Positions 1 to 6,360 of a stretch of 7,167 nucleotides of DNA are shown here, in pieces (the stretch's first letter is position 1; each line of letters opens with the position of its first letter). The stretch covers positions 1 through 7,167 of the forward strand of contig JAMOPR010000266.1 in NCBI GenBank assembly GCA_027064485.1, given 5' to 3'. The notes beneath the pieces are model-generated. The model had not been told where the DNA came from. It made no database searches and saw only the letters and a list, made by a program, of their open reading frames with translations. This DNA is from Desulfurobacteriaceae bacterium. GTDB lineage: Bacteria; Aquificota; Aquificia; Desulfurobacteriales; Desulfurobacteriaceae. A program made the translations under genes and the position numbers.

Positions 1-1
1 G

Positions 2-133
2 GACAGAGGGAGCGGTTTGGGAGCGTTCATCGCTTCGGAGATAATCAAGAAGCACGGAGGGGAAGTAAAGGTTAAGAGTAGAAAAGGTATAGGGACGGAA
101 GTAACTATATATCTGCCTATGAAGGAGCGTTGA
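2..133 (+). CDS. Sensor histidine kinase, C-terminal end (partial)
   Basis: Only the last 43 codons are inside the window; the 5' part lies upstream. Seen: GSGLG followed by an HGG(E) motif and KGIGTEVTIYLP near the end. This is the G2 box and final beta strand of the HATPase_c ATP-binding domain of sensor histidine kinases. Such kinases autophosphorylate a histidine using ATP and pass the phosphate to a response regulator. Its stop TGA (131-133) overlaps by one base the ATG of the next gene, an NtrC-family regulator, so the two almost certainly form a cognate pair. The ending resembles NtrB/AtoS-type kinases that partner sigma54 activators. The sensor domain, and so the signal, cannot be seen. 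Confidence 0.9.
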   Translation, partial: DRGSGLGAFIASEIIKKHGGEVKVKSRKGIGTEVTIYLPMKER

Positions 134-1497
134 TGGCTAAAATTTTGGTGGCAGACGATGAAAGAAGCGTGAGAGTAGTGCTGAAAAAGTTTCTCTCTTC
201 CCAAGGGCACGAAGTTATTGAAGCTTCTAACGGGGATGAAGCCCTTTCTATTTTAAAGTCCGGAAATCTTGACCTTGCATTTGTTGATATTAAGATGCCC
301 GGGAAGAGCGGAATAGAGATTTTAGAGGAAGTGAGAGATGTTCCGATTGTTATCGTTACAGCTTACGGAACTATGGACTTTACCGTTTCTGCCATGGAGA
401 AGGGGGCTGTTGATTACATAACAAAACCTTTTTCTTTTGAGGATATAGAAGGGGTTCTTAAGAAAGTTCTTTCTATGCCTTCGCAGGAGGTAGAAGAAAG
501 TAGTTTTTCAGCAGATGAAATAATTGGAACGAGCAAAAAGATGCAAGAAGTTTTTAAACTCATAGGGAGGGTAGCCAAAAGCGATATAACCGTTTTAATA
601 ACGGGAGAAAGCGGAACGGGAAAAGAGCTTGTGGCTAAAGCAATTCATAAATATTCTCACAGAAGGGAAAAACCTTTTATTGCTGTTAACTGTGCGGCGC
701 TTCCTTCTAACCTTTTAGAGGCAGAGCTTTTCGGATATGAAAGAGGGGCTTTTACGGGGGCTGTTTCTACAAAGAAAGGATTGTTTGAGCAGGCAGATGG
801 AGGAACGCTGTTTTTGGATGAGATTGGAGAGCTGCCGCCGGAACTTCAAGCTAAACTGTTGAGAGTTTTGCAGGAAAAGGAGATAAGAAGAGTAGGAGGG
901 AATAAAAATATAAAAGTTGATGTTCGAATAATTGCAGCTACGAACCGAAACTTGGAAGAAGAGGTAAAGAAGGGGAATTTTAGGGAAGACCTGTTTTTTA
1001 GGCTTAACGTTGTTAACGTTGAAATTCCACCTTTAAGGGAAAGGAGAGAAGACATTATTCCTCTTGCTCTATACTTTATAAAAAAGTTTGCCAGAGAGTT
1101 TAAACTTCCTGTTAAAGAGCTTACACCGGAGGCGGTAGAGTGGCTCGTTAATTACGATTTTCCGGGGAACGTTAGAGAACTTGAGAACATGATTTTAAGG
1201 GCGATGGTTGTTTCTCCTGTTGATGTTATAGACGTTTCTGACTTAAAACCTTCTGCTGTTAAGCCGGTATTTCCTTCTTTTGAAGAAGCTATACGCAGCT
1301 TTGTTGTTGATATCTTTACCGTTGAGCAGAAGGAGAAAAATAACCTTTACGACCTCGTGATAAGGGCTGCAGAGAGGATTTTGATATCTGAGGTGTTGAA
1401 GTTCTGCGATTTCAATCAGGTAAAAGCTGCAAAGGTTTTGGGGATACATAGAAACACGCTGAGAAGAAAGATAAAAGAGTTAAAGATAGAAATATAA
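133..1497 (+). CDS. NtrC-family sigma54-dependent response regulator
   Basis: A cytoplasmic transcription activator of 454 aa, close to the NtrC family's usual length. The receiver domain (about residues 3-112) has the acid pocket D8/D9, phospho-acceptor D52, T76 and K98. The AAA+ domain (about 131-360) has Walker A GESGTGKE at 158-165, the sigma54-contacting loop GAFTGA at 205-210, Walker B GTLFLDE at 224-230, an FREDLFFRL segment near 283-291 and the sensor II GNVREL at 345-350. A Fis-type helix-turn-helix lies at about 415-448 ([20 protein letters not shown]). By family knowledge it hydrolyses ATP to remodel RNA polymerase-sigma54 after phosphorylation. The ATG at 133 is preferred over the TTG at 130 because GGAG at 124-127 is five bases from the ATG. 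The start overlaps the kinase stop (TGATG). The receiver is a few residues short before PIVIVTAYG. Target promoters are not evident in the window. Confidence 0.95.
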   Translation: MAKILVADDERSVRVVLKKFLSSQGHEVIEASNGDEALSILKSGNLDLAFVDIKMPGKSGIEILEEVRDVPIVIVTAYGTMDFTVSAMEKGAVDYITKPFSFEDIEGVLKKVLSMPSQEVEESSFSADEIIGTSKKMQEVFKLIGRVAKSDITVLITGESGTGKELVAKAIHKYSHRREKPFIAVNCAALPSNLLEAELFGYERGAFTGAVSTKKGLFEQADGGTLFLDEIGELPPELQAKLLRVLQEKEIRRVGGNKNIKVDVRIIAATNRNLEEEVKKGNFREDLFFRLNVVNVEIPPLRERREDIIPLALYFIKKFAREFKLPVKELTPEAVEWLVNYDFPGNVRELENMILRAMVVSPVDVIDVSDLKPSAVKPVFPSFEEAIRSFVVDIFTVEQKEKNNLYDLVIRAAERILISEVLKFCDFNQVKAAKVLGIHRNTLRRKIKELKIEI

Positions 1498-1518
1498 AAT
1501 AGTTCGCATTAATCTTAA

Positions 1519-1546
1519 TTGCATAATTTGGTAAAAGTTGTAAAAT
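1519..1546 (+). promoter_or_regulatory. Putative sigma70 promoter for the ferredoxin gene
   Basis: TTGCAT (1519-1524) and TAAAAT (1541-1546) are separated by 16 bases in the AT-rich gap between the regulator stop and the ferredoxin start. The -10 box matches TATAAT at five of six positions. Transcription would start near 1553, leaving a leader of about 35 bases. This is inferred from sequence only; AT-rich spacers give chance matches, and readthrough from the two-component operon is also possible. Confidence 0.45.
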
Positions 1547-1587
1547 TATTAACAGCAAGAATTTATTCCATTTAACCGGAAGGTGTT

Positions 1588-2253
1588 ATGAAAAAAAGGA
1601 GAGGTTTGATTCTCTGTCAGGATGGTTCTCCTTTTACTCCTTACTATCCTGCCGGAATTAATACCGATAAGTGCACTGGATGCGGTGAATGCGTGGAAGT
1701 TTGCCCGCAGAATTGTATTGAACTTAAGAAATTAAACGGCGGTAAGCTTGTGGCTGTTATTGTTAATATGGAGTCGTGCATAGGCGATGGTATGTGCAGA
1801 CTTGTTTGTCCGGAGGATGCTTTTATATGAGGGGTTTCCTGCTCCAGTTCGGAGAAAGTAGAACTTTCAGAAGAGAATATCCTTTGCGATGAAAATGGTA
1901 ACTACGCCTACCTTACTTTTGGCGGTAAGCTCTATACGCCTACTTACCTTCAGGATATTAACAGTAATTTATGTGAAAACTGTGGTAAGTGCCTTGAAAT
2001 GTGTGAAACGAGGGGACTTGATGAAGAGGGGAGGGTAATTCCGGAATTTCCTGAAATTTGTAGTGGCTGTGGGCATTGCGTTAATGTCTGTCCAGCGAAA
2101 GGTATTGAAGCCAAACCAATGAACGTTAAAGAGATGATAGAGCGTTTTAAAAAGTGGAAAAAGTCTCAATCACATGTGGATAGCGTTATATTAAGCTTGC
2201 TTGAAATTTCTTTGAGCGGTGCACTTTTTTTGAGGATATTCGCTATTTCGTGA
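1588..2253 (+). CDS. Tandem FdxB-like ferredoxin with in-frame TGA (candidate selenoprotein)
   Basis: Read through the TGA at 1828-1830, this is a 221-residue soluble protein with four [4Fe-4S]-type motifs. They are C29-x2-C32-x2-C35-x3-C39-P; C64-x2-D67-x2-C70-x3-C74-P with Asp for the second Cys; C129-x2-C132-x2-C135-x3-C139; and C158-x2-C161-x2-C164-x3-C168-P. Residues 13-29 and 113-129 share a G-x-x-[FY]-T-P-x-Y-x3-I-N-x3-C signature with identical spacing, so the protein is a duplication. The signature recalls nif-type ferredoxin III (FdxB). It probably carries electrons; partners are unknown. The start has GGAAGGTG at 1578-1585. TGA is codon 81, just after domain 1. The first ATG, GTG or TTG in this frame downstream is at 1999, inside motif 3, so domain 2 cannot start independently in the usual way. 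A conventional caller would give an 80-aa ferredoxin (1588-1830) plus a fragment from 1999. Alternatives are a nonsense mutation or sequencing error. The last 25 or so residues are antisense to the next gene and doubtful. Confidence 0.65.
1828..1830 (+). other. In-frame TGA, candidate selenocysteine codon
   Basis: The TGA interrupts an otherwise open frame of 222 codons that encodes two homologous domains. It would place residue 81 in the context F-I-U-G-V-S-C, giving a U-x3-C pair with C85. TGA also ends the kinase, hemE and the membrane-protein gene in this window, so it is an ordinary stop in this organism and any recoding must be local. Not proven: a nonsense mutation of a Cys or Trp codon, or a basecalling error, looks the same. 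Confidence 0.45.
1834..1864 (+). promoter_or_regulatory. SECIS-like hairpin downstream of the in-frame TGA
   Basis: Starting four bases after the TGA, the RNA can fold into an imperfect stem. GUUU (1834-1837) pairs with GAAC (1861-1864), CU (1839-1840) with AG (1857-1858), and CUCC (1842-1845) with GGAG (1851-1854), closing a five-base loop AGUUC (1846-1850). Bacterial SECIS elements sit immediately 3' of the UGA inside the coding region, and SelB reads a G, often GU, in a small apical loop; this loop has G at its second position followed by U. The loop begins 15 bases after the TGA, at the short end for known elements. The pairing was done by eye, and a competing hairpin GAAAG/CUUUC (1854-1868) exists. 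Confidence 0.35.
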
Positions 2254-2990
2254 GTTGTTACGGGATGGTCGGGGTTTAAAGATACGTGGAGGCAGCGGGG
2301 ATTTTTTATAAACTTTGATAGAGGGGAAAATATATAAGGTGGTAATTCTTCCTTTATGGAAGATATAAGCTGCTTTTTAAATTCATCTACTTTTTCTCCT
2401 GCCATTTCAGCTTGTTTTTTGAAAAACCCCCTGACCATTCCTCTATCTCTATAGATGATTTCCAATTTTGTTAACTTTAGTTGTGATGGTGAAGAAATTT
2501 TTCCTTTTAGTTGTGCTCCTAAGTTAACTGTTCCTAACTCCTTTCCTTCTGCGGACAGAGAGACGTGTATGCTGTTTCCCGATGCTGAGTAAATTGAAGC
2601 AGCGTTTATTTCTACTTTGCTTTTGTAGTAGTTTGCAAGAGAAAGCATTTCTTTTAAGTATGGAAGGTTTGAGGATATGGTGGCGTCGATAAAGGATAGG
2701 GAGAGGTAGGAAGGGATTTTGGATATAGTGTAGGGTAGGTCTATTTTTATTTTTTCCACTTCTGCTGTGTAGTTTTGATAGGAGAGTTTTAGGTCTTTTA
2801 TGGTTATTTCGTTTTTTATGAGCGAGTAGCTTAAGTTCTTATAGGAAGCGTTTCCCGGAAATTTATCTAAGAGATTGTTTACTTTAAGTTGAATTTCATA
2901 CTTTATCAATGTTTGTATGGCGTAGTAGGAGGATATCAAAGCTCCCACAAAAAGCAGGAGCGTAATTATTAGTCTTTCCCTTTTGCTCAT
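2166..2990 (-). CDS. Membrane-anchored protein of unknown function
   Basis: This 274-aa protein is not recognised as a named family. Seen: a short basic N-terminus (MSKRER) followed by one hydrophobic segment at about residues 7-27 and no other clear membrane span. It is therefore probably an inner-membrane protein with a large periplasmic part. The body alternates short amphipathic strands with phrases such as EITIKDLKLSYQNYTAEVEK and LSLSFIDATISSN. These recall the beta-rich repeats of AsmA, TamB or DUF945-like envelope proteins; this is a weak resemblance. A charged helical stretch lies near residues 187-220. Its ATG overlaps the hemE stop as ATGA, so it is probably translated by coupling with hemE and belongs to the prfA-rSAM-hemE operon. 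A link to heme handling is only suggested by position. Its 3' end overlaps the ferredoxin frame by 88 bases on the opposite strand. Confidence 0.8.
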   Translation of the reverse strand: MSKRERLIITLLLFVGALISSYYAIQTLIKYEIQLKVNNLLDKFPGNASYKNLSYSLIKNEITIKDLKLSYQNYTAEVEKIKIDLPYTISKIPSYLSLSFIDATISSNLPYLKEMLSLANYYKSKVEINAASIYSASGNSIHVSLSAEGKELGTVNLGAQLKGKISSPSQLKLTKLEIIYRDRGMVRGFFKKQAEMAGEKVDEFKKQLISSIKEELPPYIFSPLSKFIKNPRCLHVSLNPDHPVTTHEIANILKKSAPLKEISSKLNITLSTCD

Positions 2991-4036
2991 TGCTCTCTTA
3001 GTTCTCTACTGATTTTGTGGACTGTGTCAACTAAAAATTTGGCTTTTTGAGGGTCTGTTTGAGGTAAGATACCGTGCCCTAAATTAAAGATATGTCCGCG
3101 TGCTTTTTGGGCGGAGGTGAGGATTTTTCTTACCTGTTTTTCAATTAGCTCTTCACTGGCAAACAGCATTACCGGGTCAAGGTTACCTTGTATGGACTTA
3201 TCAACTGCTTTCAGGGCTTCTTCTATTTCTGTTTTCCAGTCGAGTCCTATTACATCGACGTTAAGTTTGTTGTTTACCTCTAACAGGTGTCCTGCATTTA
3301 CTCCGAAATGAATTATTGGTGTTTCTGGATGCCTTTTCTTTAGTTCGTTTACAATTTTTTCCGTATATGGAAAGACGTAGTTTTCATAATCTTCTTTTGA
3401 TAGAACGCCCATCCATGAATCGAAAATTTGAACTAAATCAACCCCTGCTTTTATCTGTGCAGATAAATACTCTATCACTGTTCGAGTTAGCTTTGTCATT
3501 AGAGTATCCCACAGATTTTCATTATTCCACATTGTTGATTTCGCAGCTATATAGTTCCTTGAGCTTCCACCTTCTAATATGTAGCTTGCTAAAGTGAACG
3601 GTGCACCGGAAAAACCGATTAGCGGTCTATCTGTTAATCTTTCTTTTATTAGCTTAATTGTTTCTAATACGTAGGGTAGGTCTTTTTCGGGTTTGGGGAT
3701 TTTTAGTCTTTGAGCATCTTCCACAGTTTTTACTTTTGGTTCTAAAACAGGTCCTTTCCCTTCGACAAAAGAAACATTTATTCCCATCTTTTCAACAGGG
3801 ACTAAGATATCGGAAAAAAGTATTGCAGCATCAACGCCTATTTCATCTATTGGAATGAGCGTTACTTCGGCGGCTAACTCAGGATTTCTGCACAAATCCA
3901 TAAAGCTTCCTGCTTTTTCTCTGATTTTTCTGTATCGTTCAGAATACCTTCCAGCCTGCCTCATTATCCATATAGGCGTGTATTCTGCCTTTTCTCCTCT
4001 TGCTGCTTTTAAAATTGGATGGTTTTTTAAGTTCAT
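2987..4036 (-). CDS. hemE: Uroporphyrinogen decarboxylase
   Basis: A cytoplasmic enzyme removing the four acetate carboxyl groups of uroporphyrinogen III to give coproporphyrinogen III in heme synthesis; no cofactor is needed. The protein is 349 aa, the usual length. Seen: the first family signature PIWIMRQAGRY at residues 21-31, the FSDILVP segment with the catalytic-type Asp at 76, the second signature GFSGAPFTLA at 141-150 followed by LEGGSS, DSW near 206-208, and FNLGHGILPQT at 317-327 with the conserved His 321. The frame stays open to an ATG at 4084, but the ATG at 4036 is chosen. It has AAAGGAG at 4050-4044, gives the family N-terminus (NHPILKAARG), and overlaps the upstream radical SAM stop by one base (TAATG), whereas the longer form would extend 49 bases into that gene. 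Downstream it is coupled by ATGA to the membrane-protein gene. Confidence 0.97.
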   Translation of the reverse strand: MNLKNHPILKAARGEKAEYTPIWIMRQAGRYSERYRKIREKAGSFMDLCRNPELAAEVTLIPIDEIGVDAAILFSDILVPVEKMGINVSFVEGKGPVLEPKVKTVEDAQRLKIPKPEKDLPYVLETIKLIKERLTDRPLIGFSGAPFTLASYILEGGSSRNYIAAKSTMWNNENLWDTLMTKLTRTVIEYLSAQIKAGVDLVQIFDSWMGVLSKEDYENYVFPYTEKIVNELKKRHPETPIIHFGVNAGHLLEVNNKLNVDVIGLDWKTEIEEALKAVDKSIQGNLDPVMLFASEELIEKQVRKILTSAQKARGHIFNLGHGILPQTDPQKAKFLVDTVHKISRELREQ

Positions 4037-5133
4037 TATATTTCTCCTTTCTCTTTTTTCATTCTTACGGGAACGTACCTGCATATGGGGTCTTCCTGCA
4101 TGTAGTCACCGTATTCCCAGTATGCTCTTACTCTGCAACCGTTACATATCTTAACGTATTCGCAAATGCCACACCTTCCTTTGTATTCTTCAATTTTTCT
4201 CATGTCCTGCATGATTTTTGATTCAAACCACGCTTTGTGGAACGGCACGTCAAAGACGTTTATGTCGGATATGGGGAAGTAGCTGCAAGGTCTTAACCAG
4301 CCGTGGCAATCTATGTAGGCGATGGACTGTCCTGCTACACAACCTTTACCACCGCCCGTTCCGAATACCAAGTTGCGCCTTTTTAGGTCAAGTCCATCTC
4401 TTTTGGCGTTCTGGTTGAAAATCCGATAGTAGTGAGGAGCGCAGGTGGGGCGGACTAATATCGTGTTATCTCCCTTTAGTATCAGTTCTTTTTCCAACTC
4501 GTAGTGCCAGTTTAGCCAGTATTCTGCTTCTTCTGCATCTAACAGTTCTGCGTTTGCTTCCTCTCCCCTTCCTACAGGTAAAACGATGAACATATACCAG
4601 GCTTTTGCACCTAATTCTCTTGCTTTTTTATAGACGTTAGGGATATCAAAAGCATTTCTTTTTGTGAAGGAAGAGTTTATAAGAAACGGAATGTCGTATT
4701 TTTTAAAAAGTTCAATAGCGTTCATTACACCTTCAAAAGCGCCTGGTTGCTTTCTGAAATCATCGTGTATTTCTGGCGTTGAACCGTCAAGGGAAAGGGA
4801 TACCATTCTTATTCCGGTCCTTTTCATTTCTTTGCAAACTTCGTCGTCAACTAACGTTCCGTTTGTTGCCATGCACATTCTGAAACCTTTTTCCGTTCCG
4901 TAGGCTGCTAAGTCCCATACGTCGTCTCTTAATAAGGGTTCTCCGCCTGTGAGAACAATTGTTGGTTTAGCGATTTTTTCTATGTCATCCATCAACTTTT
5001 TTCCATCTTCAAGGGAAAAATCCCCCTGTTCCGACTCCATCGTTGAAGCAGAGCGGCAGTGGATACAGTTTAAATTGCACCTTCTCGTTATTTCCCAGGC
5101 TATCCATTTAGGCAGAAATTCATTCTTTTTCAT
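4036..5133 (-). CDS. Radical SAM/SPASM protein, AhbC/AhbD/NirJ-like heme biosynthesis
   Basis: A 365-aa enzyme with the radical SAM motif CNLNCIHC (C19, C23, C26), which binds the [4Fe-4S] cluster that cleaves S-adenosylmethionine, and GGEP at 63-66. [10 protein letters not shown] at 229-238, a GCVAGQS segment at 264-270 and a C-terminal cysteine set (C265, C276, C283, C321, C324, C330, C333, C351) indicate a SPASM/twitch domain with an auxiliary cluster. From memory of the families, these features and the [18 protein letters not shown] region match the AhbC/AhbD/NirJ group, which removes side chains from heme precursors. AhbD converts Fe-coproporphyrin III to heme b; AhbC and NirJ act on didecarboxysiroheme. 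The neighbouring hemE supports a tetrapyrrole role and mildly favours an AhbD-like step, but the exact substrate is not settled. The start has AGAGGAG at 5147-5141, seven bases from the ATG. It lies 30 nt after prfA and overlaps hemE by one base. Confidence 0.85.
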   Translation of the reverse strand: MKKNEFLPKWIAWEITRRCNLNCIHCRSASTMESEQGDFSLEDGKKLMDDIEKIAKPTIVLTGGEPLLRDDVWDLAAYGTEKGFRMCMATNGTLVDDEVCKEMKRTGIRMVSLSLDGSTPEIHDDFRKQPGAFEGVMNAIELFKKYDIPFLINSSFTKRNAFDIPNVYKKARELGAKAWYMFIVLPVGRGEEANAELLDAEEAEYWLNWHYELEKELILKGDNTILVRPTCAPHYYRIFNQNAKRDGLDLKRRNLVFGTGGGKGCVAGQSIAYIDCHGWLRPCSYFPISDINVFDVPFHKAWFESKIMQDMRKIEEYKGRCGICEYVKICNGCRVRAYWEYGDYMQEDPICRYVPVRMKKEKGEI

Positions 5134-5163
5134 ACCGTTTCTCCTCTGAGAGAGTAAATGAAA

Positions 5164-6252
5164 TTATAGACTTTCCTTTGCTAAAGCTTCCACTTTCTTT
5201 TCCTGGTCAGCTGCTGTTAGGGCGTCTATCATTTCGTCTATCTCTCCATCTAAGAACTCCTGTAGATTATAGAGTGTAAGTTTTATCCTGTGGTCTGTTA
5301 CCCTACCTTCGGGGAAGTTATAAGTCCTTATCTTTTCACTTCTATCTCCCGTTCCCACCTGAGAACGCCTTGCAGAGTCAAGTTTCTCTTTCTGCTCCCT
5401 TTCGTAAAGTTCTTTTAGCCTTGCTCTTAAAATTTTCATAGCTTTTATTCTGTTTTGAATTTGAGAGCGTTCGTTTGAACAGGTTACTACTATTCCTGTT
5501 GGTATGTGCGTAATACGAACGGCAGAGTCAGTTGTGTTAACGTGCTGTCCGCCGGCGCCGGAAGAGCGGTATGTATCTATCTTTAAATCCTTCTCGTCTA
5601 TCTTTATGTCAACCTCTTCAGCTTCCGGTAAAACTGCTACCGTTGCTGTTGAAGTGTGAATCCTTCCCCCTGATTCTGTCACAGGGATTCTCTGAACTCT
5701 GTGAACGCCAGATTCGTATTTTAGACGGGAATACGCTCCCTTACCGGAAATCATTGCTATAACTTCTTTGATTCCGCCTAAACCTGTTTCGTTCAGTGAA
5801 AGGATTTCAACTTTCCAGCCTTTTTTCTCTGCGTAACGAGAATACATCCTGAAAAGGTCTTGGGCAAAAAGGGCTGCCTCTTCTCCTCCGGCACCCGCCC
5901 TGATTTCAAGGATTACGTTCTTTTCATCGTTGGGGTCTTTTGGTATTAGCAGTTTTTTTAGTTTATTTTCTAACTTTTCTATCTTTTCTTCTAACTCTTT
6001 CTTTTCCTCTTTGGCTAATTCTGCTAATTCTTCGTCTCCGCTCTCTATTATTTCTATTGCTTCCTCTATTCCCTGTTTTGCTTTTTTATATTCCATGTAA
6101 GTTTCGTAAATTGGTTGAAGCTCACGGTGTTCTTTAGCTAAAGTTTGAAATTTCTTCTGGTCGGCGATTATCTCGGGTTTTCCTAAATTTTCTTCTATCT
6201 CCTTAAATTTTTCGGCTATTTTTTCCAAGCGCTGTTCTATTGCCTTTTCCAT
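5164..6252 (-). CDS. prfA: Peptide chain release factor 1
   Basis: Release factor 1 recognises UAA and UAG in the ribosomal A site and triggers hydrolysis of the finished peptide. The protein is 362 aa, normal for RF1. A highly charged coiled-coil N-terminal domain (to about residue 105) is followed by the PCRF region with [20 protein letters not shown] starting near 116. The codon-reading tripeptide PVT at 190-192 is the RF1 type; RF2 has SPF. The catalytic GGQ lies at 234-236 within [10 protein letters not shown], where the glutamine is normally methylated by Prm[20 protein letters not shown] near 305-325 is the conserved C-terminal block. The ATG has AAGGAG at 6264-6259, six bases away. 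It is first in a minus-strand operon with the radical SAM and hemE genes. prmC is not in the window. Identification is firm. Confidence 0.98.
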   Translation of the reverse strand: MEKAIEQRLEKIAEKFKEIEENLGKPEIIADQKKFQTLAKEHRELQPIYETYMEYKKAKQGIEEAIEIIESGDEELAELAKEEKKELEEKIEKLENKLKKLLIPKDPNDEKNVILEIRAGAGGEEAALFAQDLFRMYSRYAEKKGWKVEILSLNETGLGGIKEVIAMISGKGAYSRLKYESGVHRVQRIPVTESGGRIHTSTATVAVLPEAEEVDIKIDEKDLKIDTYRSSGAGGQHVNTTDSAVRITHIPTGIVVTCSNERSQIQNRIKAMKILRARLKELYEREQKEKLDSARRSQVGTGDRSEKIRTYNFPEGRVTDHRIKLTLYNLQEFLDGEIDEMIDALTAADQEKKVEALAKESL

Positions 6253-6281
6253 CCTTTTCTCCTTGCGTGGATTTTTCTGTG

Positions 6282-6310
6282 AATATAGATAGTCAAATTT
6301 TAACCGTTAA
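6282..6310 (-). promoter_or_regulatory. Putative sigma70 promoter for the prfA-rSAM-hemE operon
   Basis: On the minus strand, TTAACG (6310-6305) and TATATT (6287-6282) are 17 bases apart. They match the -35 consensus at four and the -10 consensus at five of six positions. The leader to the prfA ATG at 6252 would be about 23 bases. Its -35 box lies in the same GTTAAC-containing stretch as the upstream part of the divergent plus-strand promoter. By-eye call. Confidence 0.4.
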
Positions 6311-6332
6311 CAAGCGGGAATATTGCTATAAT
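6307..6332 (+). promoter_or_regulatory. Putative extended -10 promoter for the lipoprotein operon
   Basis: A perfect TATAAT (6327-6332) is preceded directly by TGC (6324-6326), giving the extended -10 pattern TGnTATAAT, which can work with a poor -35. The nearest -35-like hexamer, TTAACA (6307-6312), is only 14 bases away, so the -35 contact is weak or absent. Transcription would begin near 6339, just upstream of the GGGAGGT ribosome binding site (6349-6355). Confidence 0.5.
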
Positions 6333-6360
6333 CCTATTCCCTTGGCTTGGGAGGTTTGTT

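Noticed and set aside
130..132. TTG start one codon upstream for the response regulator
   Set aside because: GGAG would be only two bases away; the ATG at 133 has proper spacing and matches the family N-terminus.
1528..1546. TTTGGTAAAAGTTGTA as a sigma54 -24/-12 promoter near the NtrC-type regulator
   Set aside because: The -12 GC is missing and the -24 element is poor; a sigma70 promoter fits the same bases better. No other good sigma54 site was seen by eye.
1827..1892. ATG overlapping the in-frame TGA (ATGA), opening a 21-codon frame with GGAGG at 1812-1816 upstream
   Set aside because: The frame ends after 21 codons, encodes nothing recognisable, and is not the frame that carries the second ferredoxin domain, so it does not explain that domain's translation.
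2213..2231. GTGCAC palindrome followed by a T-run as a terminator after the ferredoxin
   Set aside because: The palindrome has no loop and a very short stem, lies inside the opposite gene, and sits before the ferredoxin stop.
1999..2253. Second ferredoxin domain as a separate gene starting at the ATG at 1999
   Set aside because: That ATG codes for a residue inside the third cluster motif, between C135 and C139, and would remove three ligands and the conserved upstream signature.
3316..3597. 93-codon plus-strand frame opposite hemE, and similar long antisense frames
   Set aside because: They are shadows of well-conserved minus-strand genes, with no domain features or convincing ribosome binding sites.
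4037..4084. Upstream ATG extending HemE by 16 residues
   Set aside because: The extension lies inside the radical SAM gene, is a run of charged residues outside the family, and the ATG at 4036 has a strong ribosome binding site.
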